A stretch of 64,000 nt of DNA, from NCBI RefSeq assembly GCF_949987515.2, contig NC_082689.1, positions 102,772,957 to 102,836,956 on the forward strand. The letters are read 5' to 3'. Position 1 is the stretch's first letter; each line of letters begins with the position of its first letter. The position numbers and the translations under genes were made by a program. Below are positions 1 through 11,382 of the stretch, piece after piece. This DNA is from Delphinus delphis (taxonomy: Eukaryota; Chordata; Mammalia; Artiodactyla; Delphinidae). The notes beneath the pieces are model-generated. The model was not told where the DNA came from and ran no database searches. It saw nothing but the letters and a program-made list of their open reading frames with translations.

Positions 1-999
1 GCACTATTGGTACTGATGTCATCACAGGAGGCATAAATCACCTCACCAGTGACAGGGTCCTATTAAGGGTCATGGCCTAAAATCATTATTGACAAATTAA
101 GGATCACACTTGGCCATTTTGTCTGCGTGCCCTCAATTGGGGGTACGGCCTGGTTCCTATATCTGGTCGGAAATTAAATAGTCATTTAGAGCCCTGAACA
201 GCTGTGTTGTTTAATTCAAAGAGCAGCTACCTCTTCCTCTCTCTAATTTGAGAAACTCGCAACTTCTGCAAAATCAAGGAACTCCTCAGTGGAGTCCTGT
301 GTTCTCATCATAAATTCTCCTCATTCTAGTGACTGTGGGTACATATTACATGACATTATAGAGTGCAAAATGGCACATCCTGGTCTTGCATCCACTGCAG
401 ACTGCCGGTGGGGGCTTGTCAGAGAATTACTAAGAATTCTCATTTGGAATGCTGTCATCTTTGTCCTTCTCCATCACCGTCTAATGTGACTGCAGAGGAC
501 TTTTTTGGAGGGTGGATGAAATGTAGATGAGAGGGGGAAAGGTGAAGACTTAATACTACCATATTTTTCTATAAATCTGATACCCTAGATTAAAAGAAAT
601 ATGACCTCTCCTGAAATATTTGGCAAGATCAGTGTCCTTATATTTTTTAGGGTGAATAGAAAAGTGGCGTTCTACTTAAGTAGCTTCCAGTTTCTGGACT
701 TCTAGTACTCATTTTAAGAAAGTTATCTGGGCCTGTAAGTAAATTCAGCACTGGTAATCCATGAATCATTGGCACGATTTTGGCCTTTTGAGTCATTTTA
801 TAGAATATGGTCCTCAGTAATGCTGAAAGAGGTTTTTAAAACACCTGAATAAATAGCCTTATCAGATCCTTAGTTCCAATCAAGAGTCAATATTGTTAAG
901 GTGGTAGTTTGCTCCAAGTTAGCCTACCAACTTAATGTAATTCCACACCAGTATTCATGGTATATGTCTCTGTGTGTAGAACTTCTGTAACGCATATGA
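1..999. other. Unassigned unique sequence
   Basis: I see no gene, RNA or recognisable repeat here. The short open frame at 289-489 has ordinary non-coding composition and no splice or promoter context. The stretch may include repeats too decayed to recognise by eye. Confidence 0.5.
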
Positions 1000-2250
1000 A
1001 AGAATAAACAAGTAAAACCATGCAGAGAAAAAATCATAGAGGACTCCTTGTTCCATCAAATTCTAAAACATATTACAAATCTGTAGTAATCAAAATAGTG
1101 TGGCAGCAGCACCAAAATAGACAAGGAAAACAGTGGAAAACGATGTCCAGAAATAAACACAAGTATAAGAATTTAGTACATAATAAATGGTGCTTCAAAT
1201 AATAAGGAAGAGATTGATTATTCAATAGTTAATATCATAAAAAGTAACTAATATTTTGGAGAAATGATTAAGTTCCTAATGCATACCTTATAACAATTTA
1301 ACTTCCTTAAAACTATAAGTGTAAAATATGAACCCACAAAAGTAATGAAGACACTTGCAGGTAAAAATGTCTATCATTCTGGGAGTGAAAATATGATAAT
1401 ATTTTTGGTGTCTAAAATATGACGCCAAAAACAGAAACCATAAAGCAATAAAAGTGAAAGATTTAATTACATAATAATTATGTAAATATGGCAAAAAATT
1501 TAAAATTAAAAACAAACCACAAACTAAGAATACATGAAGTAGACAAAGGGTAGATAAAGAGAGTGGCTACTCCAATAGAAAAAAAAAATAGACCAATGTA
1601 TAAAGAGACTATTTACCAAAATAGAAAAATGAATAACTGATAAATCCAAGGACTACACAAGTAATCAAGGAAATATTTTGAAACAATGAATAAACACCAC
1701 TTTCACTTGTCAAATTGGGAACATTTAAAAATAATACACAATGCTAGTGAGTATGTGAGGAATTAGGTACATTTATATTTTGCCCATGGATATATAAATT
1801 GTTACAATATTACTGAAAAACAATTTGATAAGTTACCAAAGTCATTTAAAAAAGTACATTTTTCTTTGGTGAGCAACCCAGCTACCAGAAATTTATACTA
1901 AAAAAATACTTAGATAAGTGTGTAAATATGTTCTTAGCATATTGTTCATAAAGTGTTATTTAGAACATTTTTGAAAATTGCTAAGAACCTAATTTTCCAA
2001 TAGTAAAGGGCAAGAATGTTCAACACAATATTATTTTTTATAAAAGAAAAAATGGAAACAATCTAAAATTTCAATAGTGAGTCATCAGTGTGGTAGTTTT
2101 GGATCTACTCATATGGCAAGATGTTCACAATATCTTTTTGAACAGAAAGGTTGCAAAGCATGAAAATATACAGATTTTCATGAGGGAAAAATACATATAT
2201 ACACGTAATTAGAAAGTTTGGTAGACTTTGAATCGCCAATTTAAATTTAC
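1000..2250 (+). mobile_element. Ancient LINE-1 (L1M-type) 3' part, heavily decayed
   Basis: The 1060-1190 segment matches the late ORF2 region of mammalian L1: ACAAATCTGTAGTAATCAAAA, a degenerate 'tggcagcagcaccaaaatagaca', and CAGAAATAAACACAAGTAT. Around 2040-2080 the text AATGGAAACAATCTAAAATTTCAATAG corresponds to the L1 region just before the 3' UTR. All frames are broken by stops and indels, so it is inactive and old. Edges are approximate, and I saw no target-site duplication. Confidence 0.7.
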
Positions 2251-3616
2251 TCAATTTGAATGTGATTATGAGTTTGAGTGTGATTAAAGTTTTTTCTTTC
2301 TTGCAAAGCAGTACAAATGGTAGTTTTGCTTATGTAGGCAAACAGTACATGGAAAGAAAATATTAACTTGCAATGTAATAAAGAAATGATTTCTTTGGGG
2401 GCCTTAAGCTCAAACCTTCAAATTTGTACTGTTTCCTTGTGGAATTATTTCATCAAACTGAAATTAAAACCAAAAGGTCTAACTGGGTATGGTCAGCTTG
2501 CCATGCTGTCCCAGATAACTGCTGGAAATTTCCATCTTCTGCAAAAGCATCAAGCAACAATTATGATTGAAACCTTGCATGGAGCTTATCCATTCATTCA
2601 GCTAATATTAACTGAGCATTTTCATTTATCCCAGTGAACTTCCTGTTGGGGTAGGTTGTTTATAACTGGTGCTCTCAGCAGAACTGATGAAAGTAGCAAA
2701 GAGGCAAAGCCTAGTACTGGTGCCAGAAGAGGGAGGACATGTAACAGAACTTAAGTTTATGGCAAGAATGAGCCTAAGACATGGCCCAAGTGAAAATGCA
2801 AGGAATCTGACCATGAACATCAGCAACTGCTGCATTTTTAAGTTATATTTTTGTCACATTCATTCAAGAATCTTCATAGATCACTTACATATTATTTTCA
2901 AAACACTTTCTGAGATAGGTAACTGACCCACTGTGACCCCTAAGTGAAGACCCTCAGCTATGTTGGTTAGATGGGTCTGCCATACACATTGGGAAGCCAA
3001 CTCCAACGGAAGTAACTTCTTTTCTGGGTGGTGGGCTGCCTTGGTGAAGAGACTGGGAGAGTGGGGAAGGTGAGGGGTGTTCTATGGAGCTGAAGCTGAT
3101 AGCATGGGGTCTTTTTCCACCAGGCTTACTCCACAGCTGATTCTAGGACCCGAAATGAAGAAGGCTGGGGTTGATAAACCAGAGACCACCCAAGCATGGC
3201 AGGAGGACCAACACAAATATTGATGACTGGGATAAGAAGTTAGGGAACTGGAAAGTTGGGGAGAAGGAATGGGGGCCAAGATAAAATGGGTACCTGGAGG
3301 ACCCTTTTGATCCAACCCATGAGGGTAGAGATTATTGCCTTTGGAGAGTTCCCACCTCTCTGTATTGAGCTTTCCCAAACTCCAGGCACAGCCAAGCCTC
3401 AGCTGGAATAATCTTTATCCAAGTCAACTTCTTTTCTGTCTCTTATGTGAATCCATTCAAAAGTTTTAAACTTTGTATACTGCTATTAAATGGAAAACCA
3501 GTCTCATTTATCATAAAAGATATGGTAATTGTGAAAGTATACAACAAAAGCCAGACATTAGTATTTAAACATTTTCCACTGAAGGTTCTGAGCCTAGAGC
3601 TCACTGTCTATTTGTT
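2251..3616. other. Unassigned unique sequence
   Basis: No gene or repeat recognised. Small open frames on both strands (2368-2637 plus, 2626-2835 minus, 3082-3378 minus) overlap each other and lack recognisable domains. They look like chance frames. Confidence 0.45.
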
Positions 3617-3634
3617 AAAAAGGAACATTAGCTG

Positions 3635-3879
3635 TTTGGGATTGACATGTACATACTGCTATATTGAAAATGGATAACCAACAAGGACCTACTGTATAGC
3701 ACAGGGAACTCTGCTCAGTATTATGTAACAACCTAAGTGGGAAAAGAATTTGAAAAAGAATAGATACGTGTATATGTATAACTGAATCACTTTGCTGTAC
3801 ACCTGAAATTAACACAACATTGTTAACTCTACTCCAATATGAAATAAAAAGTTTAAAAATGAACAAATAAATAATAAAT
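3635..3879 (+). mobile_element. 5'-truncated LINE-1 3' end with target-site duplication
   Basis: This is only the L1 3' UTR end: GGACCTACTGTATAGCACAG, then CTGAATCACTTTGCTGTACA, CTCCAATATGAAATAAAAAG and an A-rich tail. The left duplication (3617-3634, ending GGAACATTAGCTG) and the right one (3880-3894, ending GAACGTTAGCTG) match with one or two differences. They follow a TT/AAAA-like nick site. The insertion is about 245 bp and is not inverted. Confidence 0.85.
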
Positions 3880-4684
3880 AAAGAACGTTAGCTGGAGTTA
3901 GGGAGGCCATAGAGACCAGCACAAATGCAGACTTCCTCCCTGAGCTCATCAGAAGGACTGAGAGCATTTCAAAGAAAGCCACTCTTGTTCTTCTGTGGGC
4001 TTCGGTGGTTGTTAACTCCTTTTTTGGTGCAACACATAAAATCAGAGGCCACCCTGAACAAAATTACACTGTGAACCTCCAAGGTGTGTCTTCCTTTTAC
4101 AAGGCACGTTGCTCAGAGGCCTAGCGACTGGCTGGGAGCAAGGTGCCCTGGAACAGAGGGACCCAGAGTCCCTGGAGGCCACTCTCAGTCTCAGTGCCTG
4201 ATGGTGGCAGGGAAGATGTCTGGCCCCATGTACCCAGGGAGCAAAGGTGTTTGAGGGAGGACCCCAAGAGGCAGGCAGTGCTGAACACACCCCTGTGACA
4301 TTGTGCAAAGACCTCAGCTTAGAGCCCATGGGACATTCAGAGACCATGGGACAGAGGTAGCCCTTGGCACAGGATAAGCCACCTGTCACTGGAGGCTTTG
4401 AGAAAGAGAGGTCTGAAGTGTCTCTCCATGGGGAAGGCTCAGGAGGGGATGGAAAGTTGGGCTCAGGGCAGTCAGGTCAGCCACGGGTGTGGTGAGATGT
4501 AACCTAGAGCCCCAGTTCAGTGGGGCAGGAGGAGGGTGTGCAAGAGCTGAGCATGAGGACTCCTATCTCACTTCCCCCTCCTTCCTCTCCCCCTCCCATT
4601 CCCCCACTTCCCCCACTCTCTGCCATACCCTGTCAGAGCCCTGCATTATCAGGGCAGCGGGTCTTGGGATCGTCCGGTCCAAGT

Positions 4685-4760
4685 CCCTCATCTTACAAAT
4701 GGGAAGACCGAGGCCCAGTGCAGAGTATGCCTGATCCACACTGCAGAGTTGGTCTGCACT
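4685..4760 (-). repeat. MIR-like fragment (antisense)
   Basis: CTCATCTTACAAATGGGAAG followed by ACCGAGGCCCAGTGCAGAG is the usual antisense MIR pattern (cattttacagatgaggaaactgaggc). Only the core survives, and edges are approximate. Confidence 0.5.
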
Positions 4761-4844
4761 TCCCACCCCACAAGGGCAGGGCCACCCCAGGAGCAGGCCC
4801 TTGTCCACCAGCTGCTGACCCAGCCTCATTTTTGTGTTCCACAG

Positions 4845-4907
4845 GTTGCTAAGTGGAAGCACATCTCTGACTGTCCCCTGGGGACACTTATGGCTGGTGA
4901 CCTCGAG
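4845..4907 (+). other. Exon-like segment, unproven
   Basis: A pyrimidine-rich stretch ending TTCCACAG precedes a 63-bp open segment (21 codons, VAKWKHISDCPLGTLMAGDLE) followed by GAG/GTGAGA, a good donor match. I do not recognise the peptide. Splice-like pairs are common by chance, and no compatible partner exon was found in the window. Confidence 0.15.
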
Positions 4908-5385
4908 GTGAGAGGACCCACTCAGCCAGTCACAGCTTTGAGGTTGGGGAGCTCTCCTGACAACCCCAAACTGCAGAGAAAATTCACATTAAAGAAAAGG
5001 AAATAAAATGTTTTTCTTACAAGTACTGAGGACTCACAGCAACCTCTTGAACAGTTTTTTCTTTTCAGTTACATGATTTCAGCCCTAAATCATTAGAACT
5101 TCCCTCTAGAACAACTGACCCCCAATTTGCTGTTCCCTGAACCTGGCCCTCACAGTCACGCCCCCTCACTGCCCTGCACTGAGTAGAGGCAGAGAGCACG
5201 GTACTCCCTCTTCATTCCAGCTGTGGCTCAGGTCCCCTGCACTGCTCTTGTCCACAGTGAAACATGAGGGCTGGAGCAAGTGATGGCCACATTCGGCCTC
5301 TGGGTCCGCCTGTGACACTGGAGAGTGTTAGATGATCAGAACTCTCAGACTCCATCAGCTCTCAAATATTGAAGACAGAGCTGCA

Positions 5386-5391
5386 GGGAGA

Positions 5392-5424
<33 letters not shown>

Positions 5425-5596
5425 GAAGGAAGGGAGGGAGGGAGGAAGGAAGGAAGGAAGGGAGGAAGGAAGGAAGGAAGGAAGGAAGGAAGGAAGGAAG
5501 GAAGGAAAGAAGGAAGGAAGGAGGGAGGGAGGGAGAGAGGGAGGAAAGAAAAGAGAGAAAGAAAGATAGAAAGAGAGGAATGAAAGAAGGAAGGAG

Positions 5597-5658
<62 letters not shown>

Positions 5659-5874
5659 AAAAGAAAGAAAGAAAGGAAGGAAGGAAGGAAGGAAGGAAGG
5701 AAGGAATAAAGAAAGAAAGGAGGAAGGAAGGAAGGAAGGAAAGAAAGAAAGGAAGGAAGGAAGGAAAGAAGAAAGAAAGGAAGAAGGGAGGGAGGGAGGA
5801 AGGAAGGAAGAAAGGAAAGAAAGGAGAAGGAGAAAGAGAGAAAGACAAAGGGGGAGGGAGGGAGGGAAGAGAAG
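5386..5874 (+). repeat. Long homopurine microsatellite (GAAA, GGAA, GGGA, GA units)
   Basis: This is a 489-bp tract of almost pure purine on the plus strand. I count five pyrimidines (5404, 5567, 5581, 5707, 5845). Sub-blocks are (GA)n, (GGAA)n, (GAAA)n and (GGGA)n. Long open frames of Lys/Glu/Arg or Ser/Phe/Leu/Pro on both strands are artefacts of this composition. Confidence 0.97.
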
Positions 5875-6029
5875 TGTTTTTCTGGAAGGACTGAGGGAGG
5901 GAGCTCAAATCTGAGATGCTCAAATCTGACATGGGAGCTGGGAAAACAGGAAGTGGGCAAACGGCCTGATGCTCCCCTCCCACCACGTGCTGACATAGAA
6001 CAACTTCCTCACCTGCTGCCAGGCCTGTG
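5875..6029. other. Short unassigned stretch
   Basis: No gene or repeat was recognised between the purine tract and the L2 fragments. Confidence 0.4.
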
Positions 6030-6135
6030 TTGACAGGTGCTAGAGGACAAAGGCACAGAAAGAGTCCTTGCCCTGGATGCTGTCACAGTGCTGTGAGGAG
6101 AAGTCAGTGTATCCAATGAGGGACTAGAGAGTAGT
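6030..6135 (-). repeat. L2 3' end fragment (antisense)
   Basis: AGGTGCTAGAGGACAAAGGC followed by AGAGTCCTTGCCCT resembles the reverse complement of the L2 tail (agggcagggac...). The match is short and diverged. Confidence 0.4.
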
Positions 6136-6269
6136 ACCCACCTTGTTCCAGACCCTCAGTGAATGCTGGACCATCTTCTGCTTAGATCTGAAATGTGTGA
6201 GTACACAACGGTACTTACATGACTATCTCCTCTATGTCCTTATATGACGCCCCAACCCCGCCCCTTCCC

Positions 6270-6400
6270 TTGAGGCCAGGGGCTCTACCTTTCTATCACT
6301 ACACCACCAACACCTAGCACCACGCACGCCTGGCTCATCACTGGGACTGAGTCGGTGATGAGTGAACAGATGAAGGAATGAATGGATGAAGGGTGTGAAT
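6270..6400 (+). repeat. L2 3' end fragment
   Basis: CACCAACACCTAGCACCACG, then CCTGGCTCATCACTGG and a GAAGGAATGAATGGATGAA run follow the L2 3' end order (cagcgcctagcacagtgcctggcacatagtagg ... aatgaatga). The fragment is old and has no detectable TSD. Confidence 0.6.
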
Positions 6401-6689
6401 GTGTTCAGGGAATGACGAGCTGTCTGGGAGCCTTGGTAGCTTCAGAAGGTAGGCAGGGTGTGTGCAGTCAGAGGAAAGAACCAGATGAGGGGCTCTGATG
6501 GTACCACACTGCTAACCAGCCCAGAGTCACATGTGTCCTTGGCTACTTGGTTGAATTCAGGACCCTACCTGTCCTTTGGTCATTTGGTGAGACAGCCTGG
6601 TCCCAGGAACAAGGCATCTCATTCATTTCCACCAGGTTTCACTAATGGCGGAGGAGAGTGAGGCTCAGGGAGGAGCTCAAAGCAATTAT
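6401..6689. other. Unassigned unique sequence
   Basis: No gene or repeat recognised. A 67-codon frame at 6458-6661 has no identifiable domain. Confidence 0.4.
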
Positions 6690-7200
6690 TTTTGGAGATA
6701 TTGAATTTTACTATTAAAAATCAACTCTAATTTTGCCTCAAAATGTACTTAAAAAGCATGTGAAAAAAAATGAAAATAATCTCTCATAATTCCACACCTT
6801 TTAAAATTATTTGCATTAATAACATACATCCACAGTCCTCATCCCACTCCTTAGAATGATTGATGACAGGATGAAGATTTGATATGTATCTTTCTCATCT
6901 GTTTCCTTTGCTTCGATAGATATATTTATATACGTATTTCTTTTTCTTCAAACGTTAAAATGATGCCATGCGTATGACTCCAAAAATTGCTTTCAAATTT
7001 AACCATATGTAATAGCTATTTCTCTGCATCAATATATTGAGGTCAACTTCATTCTTGTTCATGGCTGCATAGTTTTCAATTCAATCACTACACTGAATGT
7101 ATTTATCTCTTCCCTTATTAATGGACATTCATAAGGTGTCCAATTTTACATCAATTTTGGTGGATGTTACTTCACACAGTGCTGTAGGAGACCTCCCTTG
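6690..7200 (-). repeat. Ancient interspersed repeat, probably LINE-derived
   Basis: The order CATGGCTGCATAGTTTTC, then 'attaatggacattcataaggtgtcc' and CTTGTACACATACCTGCA parallels a very common old mammalian repeat (ggctgcatagtattccattgt ... gatggacatttaggttgtttcc ... aaccttgtacatac). I cannot name the family safely. It directly abuts the 3' end of the younger minus-strand L1. Confidence 0.45.
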
Positions 7201-7335
7201 TACACATACCTGCATTTTTTTTTAACATCTTTTTTGGAGTATAATTGCTTTACAATGGTGTTAGTTTCTGCTTTAAAACAAAGTGAATCAGCTATATGTA
7301 TGTATATACCCCCATATCTCCTCCCTCTTGCGTCT

Positions 7336-7361
7336 CCCTCCCACCTTCCCTATCCCACCCC
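7336..7361 (-). other. G-quadruplex motif in L1 3' UTR
   Basis: On the minus strand, the sense of this L1, runs of three or four G are spaced by 1-5 bases: CCCTCCCACC, then TTCCC, TCCC and ACCCC on the plus strand. A polypurine, G-quadruplex-capable tract is a known feature of mammalian L1 3' UTRs. Confidence 0.7.
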
Positions 7362-7559
7362 TCTAGGTGGTCACAAAGACATTGAGCAAATTCGGTGCTA
7401 TACGGCTGCTTCCCACTAGCTATCTATTTTACATTTGGCAGTATATATAGCTACATGCCACTCTCTCACTTCATCTCAGCTTACCCTTCCCCCTCCCCGT
7501 GTCCTCAAGTCCATTCTCTACATCTGTCTCTTTATTCGAGCCCTGCACCTAGGTTCTTC

Positions 7560-10500
7560 ATAACCATTATTATTATTATTATTTTTAGATTCCATATATA
7601 TGTGTTAACACACAGTATTTGTTTTTCTCGTTGACTTACTTCACTCTGTATGACAGACTCTAGGTCCATCCACATCACTACAAATAACTCAGTCTTGTTT
7701 CTGCTTATGGCTGAGTAATATTCTATTGTATATATGTGCCACACCTTCTTTATCCATTCATCTCTTGATGGACACTTAGGTTGCTTCCATGTCCTGGCTA
7801 TTGTAAATAGAGCTGCAATGAACATTGTGGATACATGACTCTTTTTGATTATGGTTTTCTCCAGGAATATGCCCAGGAGTAGGATTGCTGAGTCGTATGG
7901 TACTTCTATTTTTAGTTTTTTAAGGAACTTCTATACTGTTCTCCATAGTGGCTGTATCAATTTACATTCCCACCAACAGTGCAAGAGGGTTCCCTTTTCT
8001 CCACACCCTCTCCAGCATTTACTGTTTATAGATTTTTTGATCATGGCCATTCTGACTGGTGTGAGGTGATAACTCATTGTACATTTGATTTGCATTTCTC
8101 TAATGATTAGTGATGTTGAGCATTCTTTCATGTGTTTGTTGGCTATCTGTATATCTTCTTTGGAGAAATGTCTATTTAGGTTTTCTGCCCATATTTGGAT
8201 TGGGTTGTTTGTTTTTTTGATATGAAGTTGCATGTGCTGCTAGTAAATTTTGGAGATTAACCCTTTATCAGTTGTTTCATTTGCAAATATTTTCTCCCAT
8301 TCTGAGGGTTGCCTTTTCATCTTGTTTATGGTTTCCTTTGCTGTGAAAAACCTTTTAAGTTTCATTAGGTCCCATTTGTTTATTTTTGTTTTTATTTCCA
8401 TTTCTCTAGGAGGTGGGTCAAAAAGGATCTTGCTGTGATTTTTGTCATAGAGTGTTCTGCCTAAGTTTTCTTCCAAGAGTTTTATAGTGTCTGGCCTTAC
8501 ATTTAGGTCTTGAATCCATTTTGAGTTTACTTTTGTGTATGGTGTTAGCGAGTGTTCTAATTTCATTCTTCTACATGTAGCTGTCCACTTTTCCCAGCAC
8601 TTATTGAAGAGGCTGTCTTTTCTCCATTGTATATTCTTGCCTCCTTTATCAAAAATAAGGTGACCATAGGTGCATGGGATTATTTCTGGGCTTTCTATTC
8701 TGTTCCATTGATCTATATTTCTGTTTCTGTGCCAGCACCATACTTTCTTGATTACTATAGCTTTGTAGTATAGTCTGAAGTCAGGGAGTCTGATTCCTCC
8801 AGCTCCATTTTTCTTTCCCAAGATTGCTTTGGCTACTCGGGGTCTTTTGTGTTTCCACACAAATTGTGAAATTTTTGGATCTAGTTCTGTGAAAAATGCC
8901 ATTGGTAGTTTGATAAGGATTGCATTGAATCTGTAGATTGCTTTGGGTAGTATAGTCATTTTCAAAATTTTGATTCTTCCAAGGCAAGAACATGGTATAA
9001 CTCTCCATCTGTTTGTATCATCTTTAATTTCTCTCATCATTGTCTTATAGTTTCCTGCATACAGGTCTTTTGTCTCCTTAGGTATGTTAATTCCTAGGTA
9101 TTTTACTATTTTTGTTGCAGTGTTAAATGAGAGTGTTTCCTTAATTTCTCTTTCATATTTTTCATCATTAGTGTATAGGCATGCAAGAGATTTCTGTGCA
9201 TTAATTTTGTATCCTGCTACTTTACCAAATTCATTGATTAGCTCTAGTAGTTTTCTGGTAGCATCTTTAGGATTCTCTATGTAGAGTATCATGTCATCTG
9301 CAAACAGTGGCAGCTTTATTCCTTTTTTTCTGATTTGATTCCCTTTTATATATTTTTCTTCTCTGAATGCTGTGGCTAAAACTTCCAAAACTATGTTGAA
9401 TAATAGCGGTGACAGTGGACAACCTTGTCTTGTTCCTGATCTTAGAGGAAATATTTTCAGTTTTTCACCATTGAGAATGATGTTGGCTCTGGGTTTGTCA
9501 TATGTGGACCTTATTATGTTGATGTATATTCCCTCTATGCCTACTTTCTGAAGGGTTTTTATCATAAATGGATGTTGAATTTCGTCAAAAGAGTTTTCTG
9601 CATCTACTGAGATGATCATATGGTTTTTATCCTTCAGTTGGTTAATATGGTGTATCACATTGATTGATTTGCATATATTGAAGAATACTTGCATTCCTGG
9701 GATAACCCCACTTGATCATGGTGTATGATCATTTTAATGTGCTGTTGGATTCTGTTTGCTAGTATTTTGTTGAGGATTTTTGCATCTATGTTCATCAGTG
9801 ATATTGGCCTATAGTTTTCTTTCTTTGCGATATATTTTTCTGGTTTTGGTATCAGAGTGATAGTGGCCTCATAGAATGAGTTGGGGAGTGTTCCTCTCTC
9901 TGCTATATTTTGGAAGAGTTTGAGAAGGATAGGTGTTAGCTCTTCTCTAAATATTTGTTAGATTTCACCTGTGAAGCCATCTGGTCTTGGACTTTTGTTT
10001 GCTGGAAGATTTTTAATCACAGTCTCAGTTTCAGTGCTTGTGATTGGTCTGTTTATATTTTCTATTTCTTCCTGGTTCAGTCTCAGAAGGTTGTTCTTTT
10101 CTAAGAATTCATCCATTTCCTCTAGGTTGTCCCTTTGATTGGCATATAGTTGCTGTAGTAATCTCTCATGATCCTTTGTATTTCTTCAGTGTCAGTTGTT
10201 ACTTCTCCTTTTTCATTTCTAATTCTATTGATTTGAGTCTTTTCCCTTTTTTCTTGATGAGTCTGGCTAATGGTTTATCTTTTTTTTTTTATCATCTCAA
10301 AGAACTAGCTTTTAGTTTTTTTGATCTTTGCTACTGTTTCCCTCATTTCTTTTTCATTTATTTCTGATCTGATCTTTATGATTTCTTTCCTTCTCCTAAC
10401 TTTGGAGTTTTTTGTTCCTCTTTATCTAATTGCTTTAAGTGTATGGTTAGGTTGTTTATTTGAGATGTTTCTTGTTTCTTGAGGTAGAATTGTATTGCTA

Positions 10501-11376
10501 TATACTTCCCTCTTAGTACTGCTTTTGCTGCATCCCATAGGTTTAGGGTCATCGTGTTTTTCTTTATTTTCATTTTTTTCTAGGCTTTGTGTTTTTTTTT
10601 TTCCGCAGTATATGGGTCTCTCACTGTTGTGGCCTCTCCCATTGCAGAGCTCAGCGACCATGGCTCACAGGCCTAGCTGCTCCGTGGCATGTGGGATTTT
10701 CCCAGACCAGGGCATGAACCCATGTCCCCTGCATCTGTAGGTGGGCTCTCCACCACTGCGCCACCAGGGAAGCCCTTTTCTAGGTATTTTTTTATTTCCT
10801 CTTTGATTTCTTCAGTGATCTCCTGGTTATTTAGTAGTGTATTTTTTAGCCTCCATGTGTTTCTATTTTTTTTACAGATTTTTTTCCTGTAATTGATATC
10901 TAGTCTCATAGCATTGTGGTTGGAAAAGATACTTGATACAATTTCAATTTTCTTAAATTTACCAAGGCTTGATTTGTGACCCAAGATATGATCTTTCCTG
11001 GAGAATGTGCAATGAGAACTTGAGAAGAAAGTGTATTCTGTTGTTTTTGGATGGAATGTCCTATAAATATCAATCAAGTCCATCTTGTTTAATGTATTAT
11101 TTAAAGCTTGTGTTTCCTTATTTAATTTCATTTTGGATGATCTGTCCGTTGGTGAAAGTGGGGTTTAAAATCCCCTACTATGATTGTTTTACTGTCTATT
11201 TCCCCTTTTATGGCTGTTAGCCTTTGCCTCATATATTGAGGTGGTCCTATGTTGGATGCATAAATATTTACAGTTGTTATATCTTCGTCTTGGATTGATC
11301 CCTTGATCATTATGTGATGTCTGTCTTTGTCTCTTGCAATAGTCTTTATTTTAAAATCTATTTTGTCTGATATGAG
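7560..11376 (-). pseudogene. LINE-1 ORF2 relic (endonuclease/reverse transcriptase)
   Basis: The L1 ORF2 protein nicks target DNA and reverse-transcribes L1 and SINE RNA. The longest intact piece is 8240-9694 (484 codons). It shows RT motif A ([13 protein letters not shown], residues 31-43), [15 protein letters not shown] (86-100) and the catalytic FADD (131-134, about 9293-9304). An in-frame TAG at 8240-8242 separates it from the next piece, 7931-8233, which keeps the C-terminal [18 protein letters not shown] cysteine cluster. The endonuclease half is in pieces at 11128-11376 and 10786-11131, in different frames. A SINE interrupts it at 10592-10775. With its 5' end missing, it cannot make a working protein. 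Confidence 0.93.
10592..10775 (-). mobile_element. CHR-type tRNA SINE inserted in L1 ORF2
   Basis: On the minus strand: GGGCTTCCCTGGTGGCGCAG, a B-box-like GGTTCATGCCC, and a tail seen as poly-T at 10592-10602. It is more diverged than the other copies in the window. TTTTCTAGG occurs at 10576-10584 and 10776-10784, consistent with a target-site duplication. The SINE post-dates the host L1. Confidence 0.92.
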
Positions 11377-11382
11377 AACTTC

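Larger units (their letters stand above)
3895..5385. other. Moderately GC-rich unique sequence
   Basis: This stretch contains overlapping open frames on both strands (4042-4389, 4489-5006) with no recognisable domain. A short MIR-like piece lies near 4685-4760 and an exon-like segment at 4845-4907. It has no CpG island and no promoter elements that I could recognise. Confidence 0.45.
7212..11380 (-). mobile_element. LINE-1, 5'-truncated in ORF2 endonuclease, minus strand
   Basis: Read on the minus strand this is about 4.2 kb of L1 including a later SINE. It starts in the endonuclease domain (near 11376, frame LISDKIDFKIKTIARDKD), runs through reverse transcriptase and the Cys-rich C-terminus, and ends in a 3' UTR with a polypurine tract and a tail (poly-T on the plus strand from 7207). 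It is far less decayed than its plus-strand neighbour. The 5' edge abuts the older L1 at about 11380, with no clear target-site duplication. Confidence 0.93.

Noticed and set aside
2368..2835. Possible small protein frames on both strands
   Set aside because: Overlapping short frames without domains, typical of chance.
5345..5996. Two 213-codon minus frames and Lys/Glu plus frames
   Set aside because: Produced by the homopurine repeat. The composition is entirely of the repeat unit.
7212..11380. Twin-primed origin for the head-to-head L1 pair
   Set aside because: Each arm has its own 3' UTR and tail, and the arms differ in decay, so this is not one inverted insertion.
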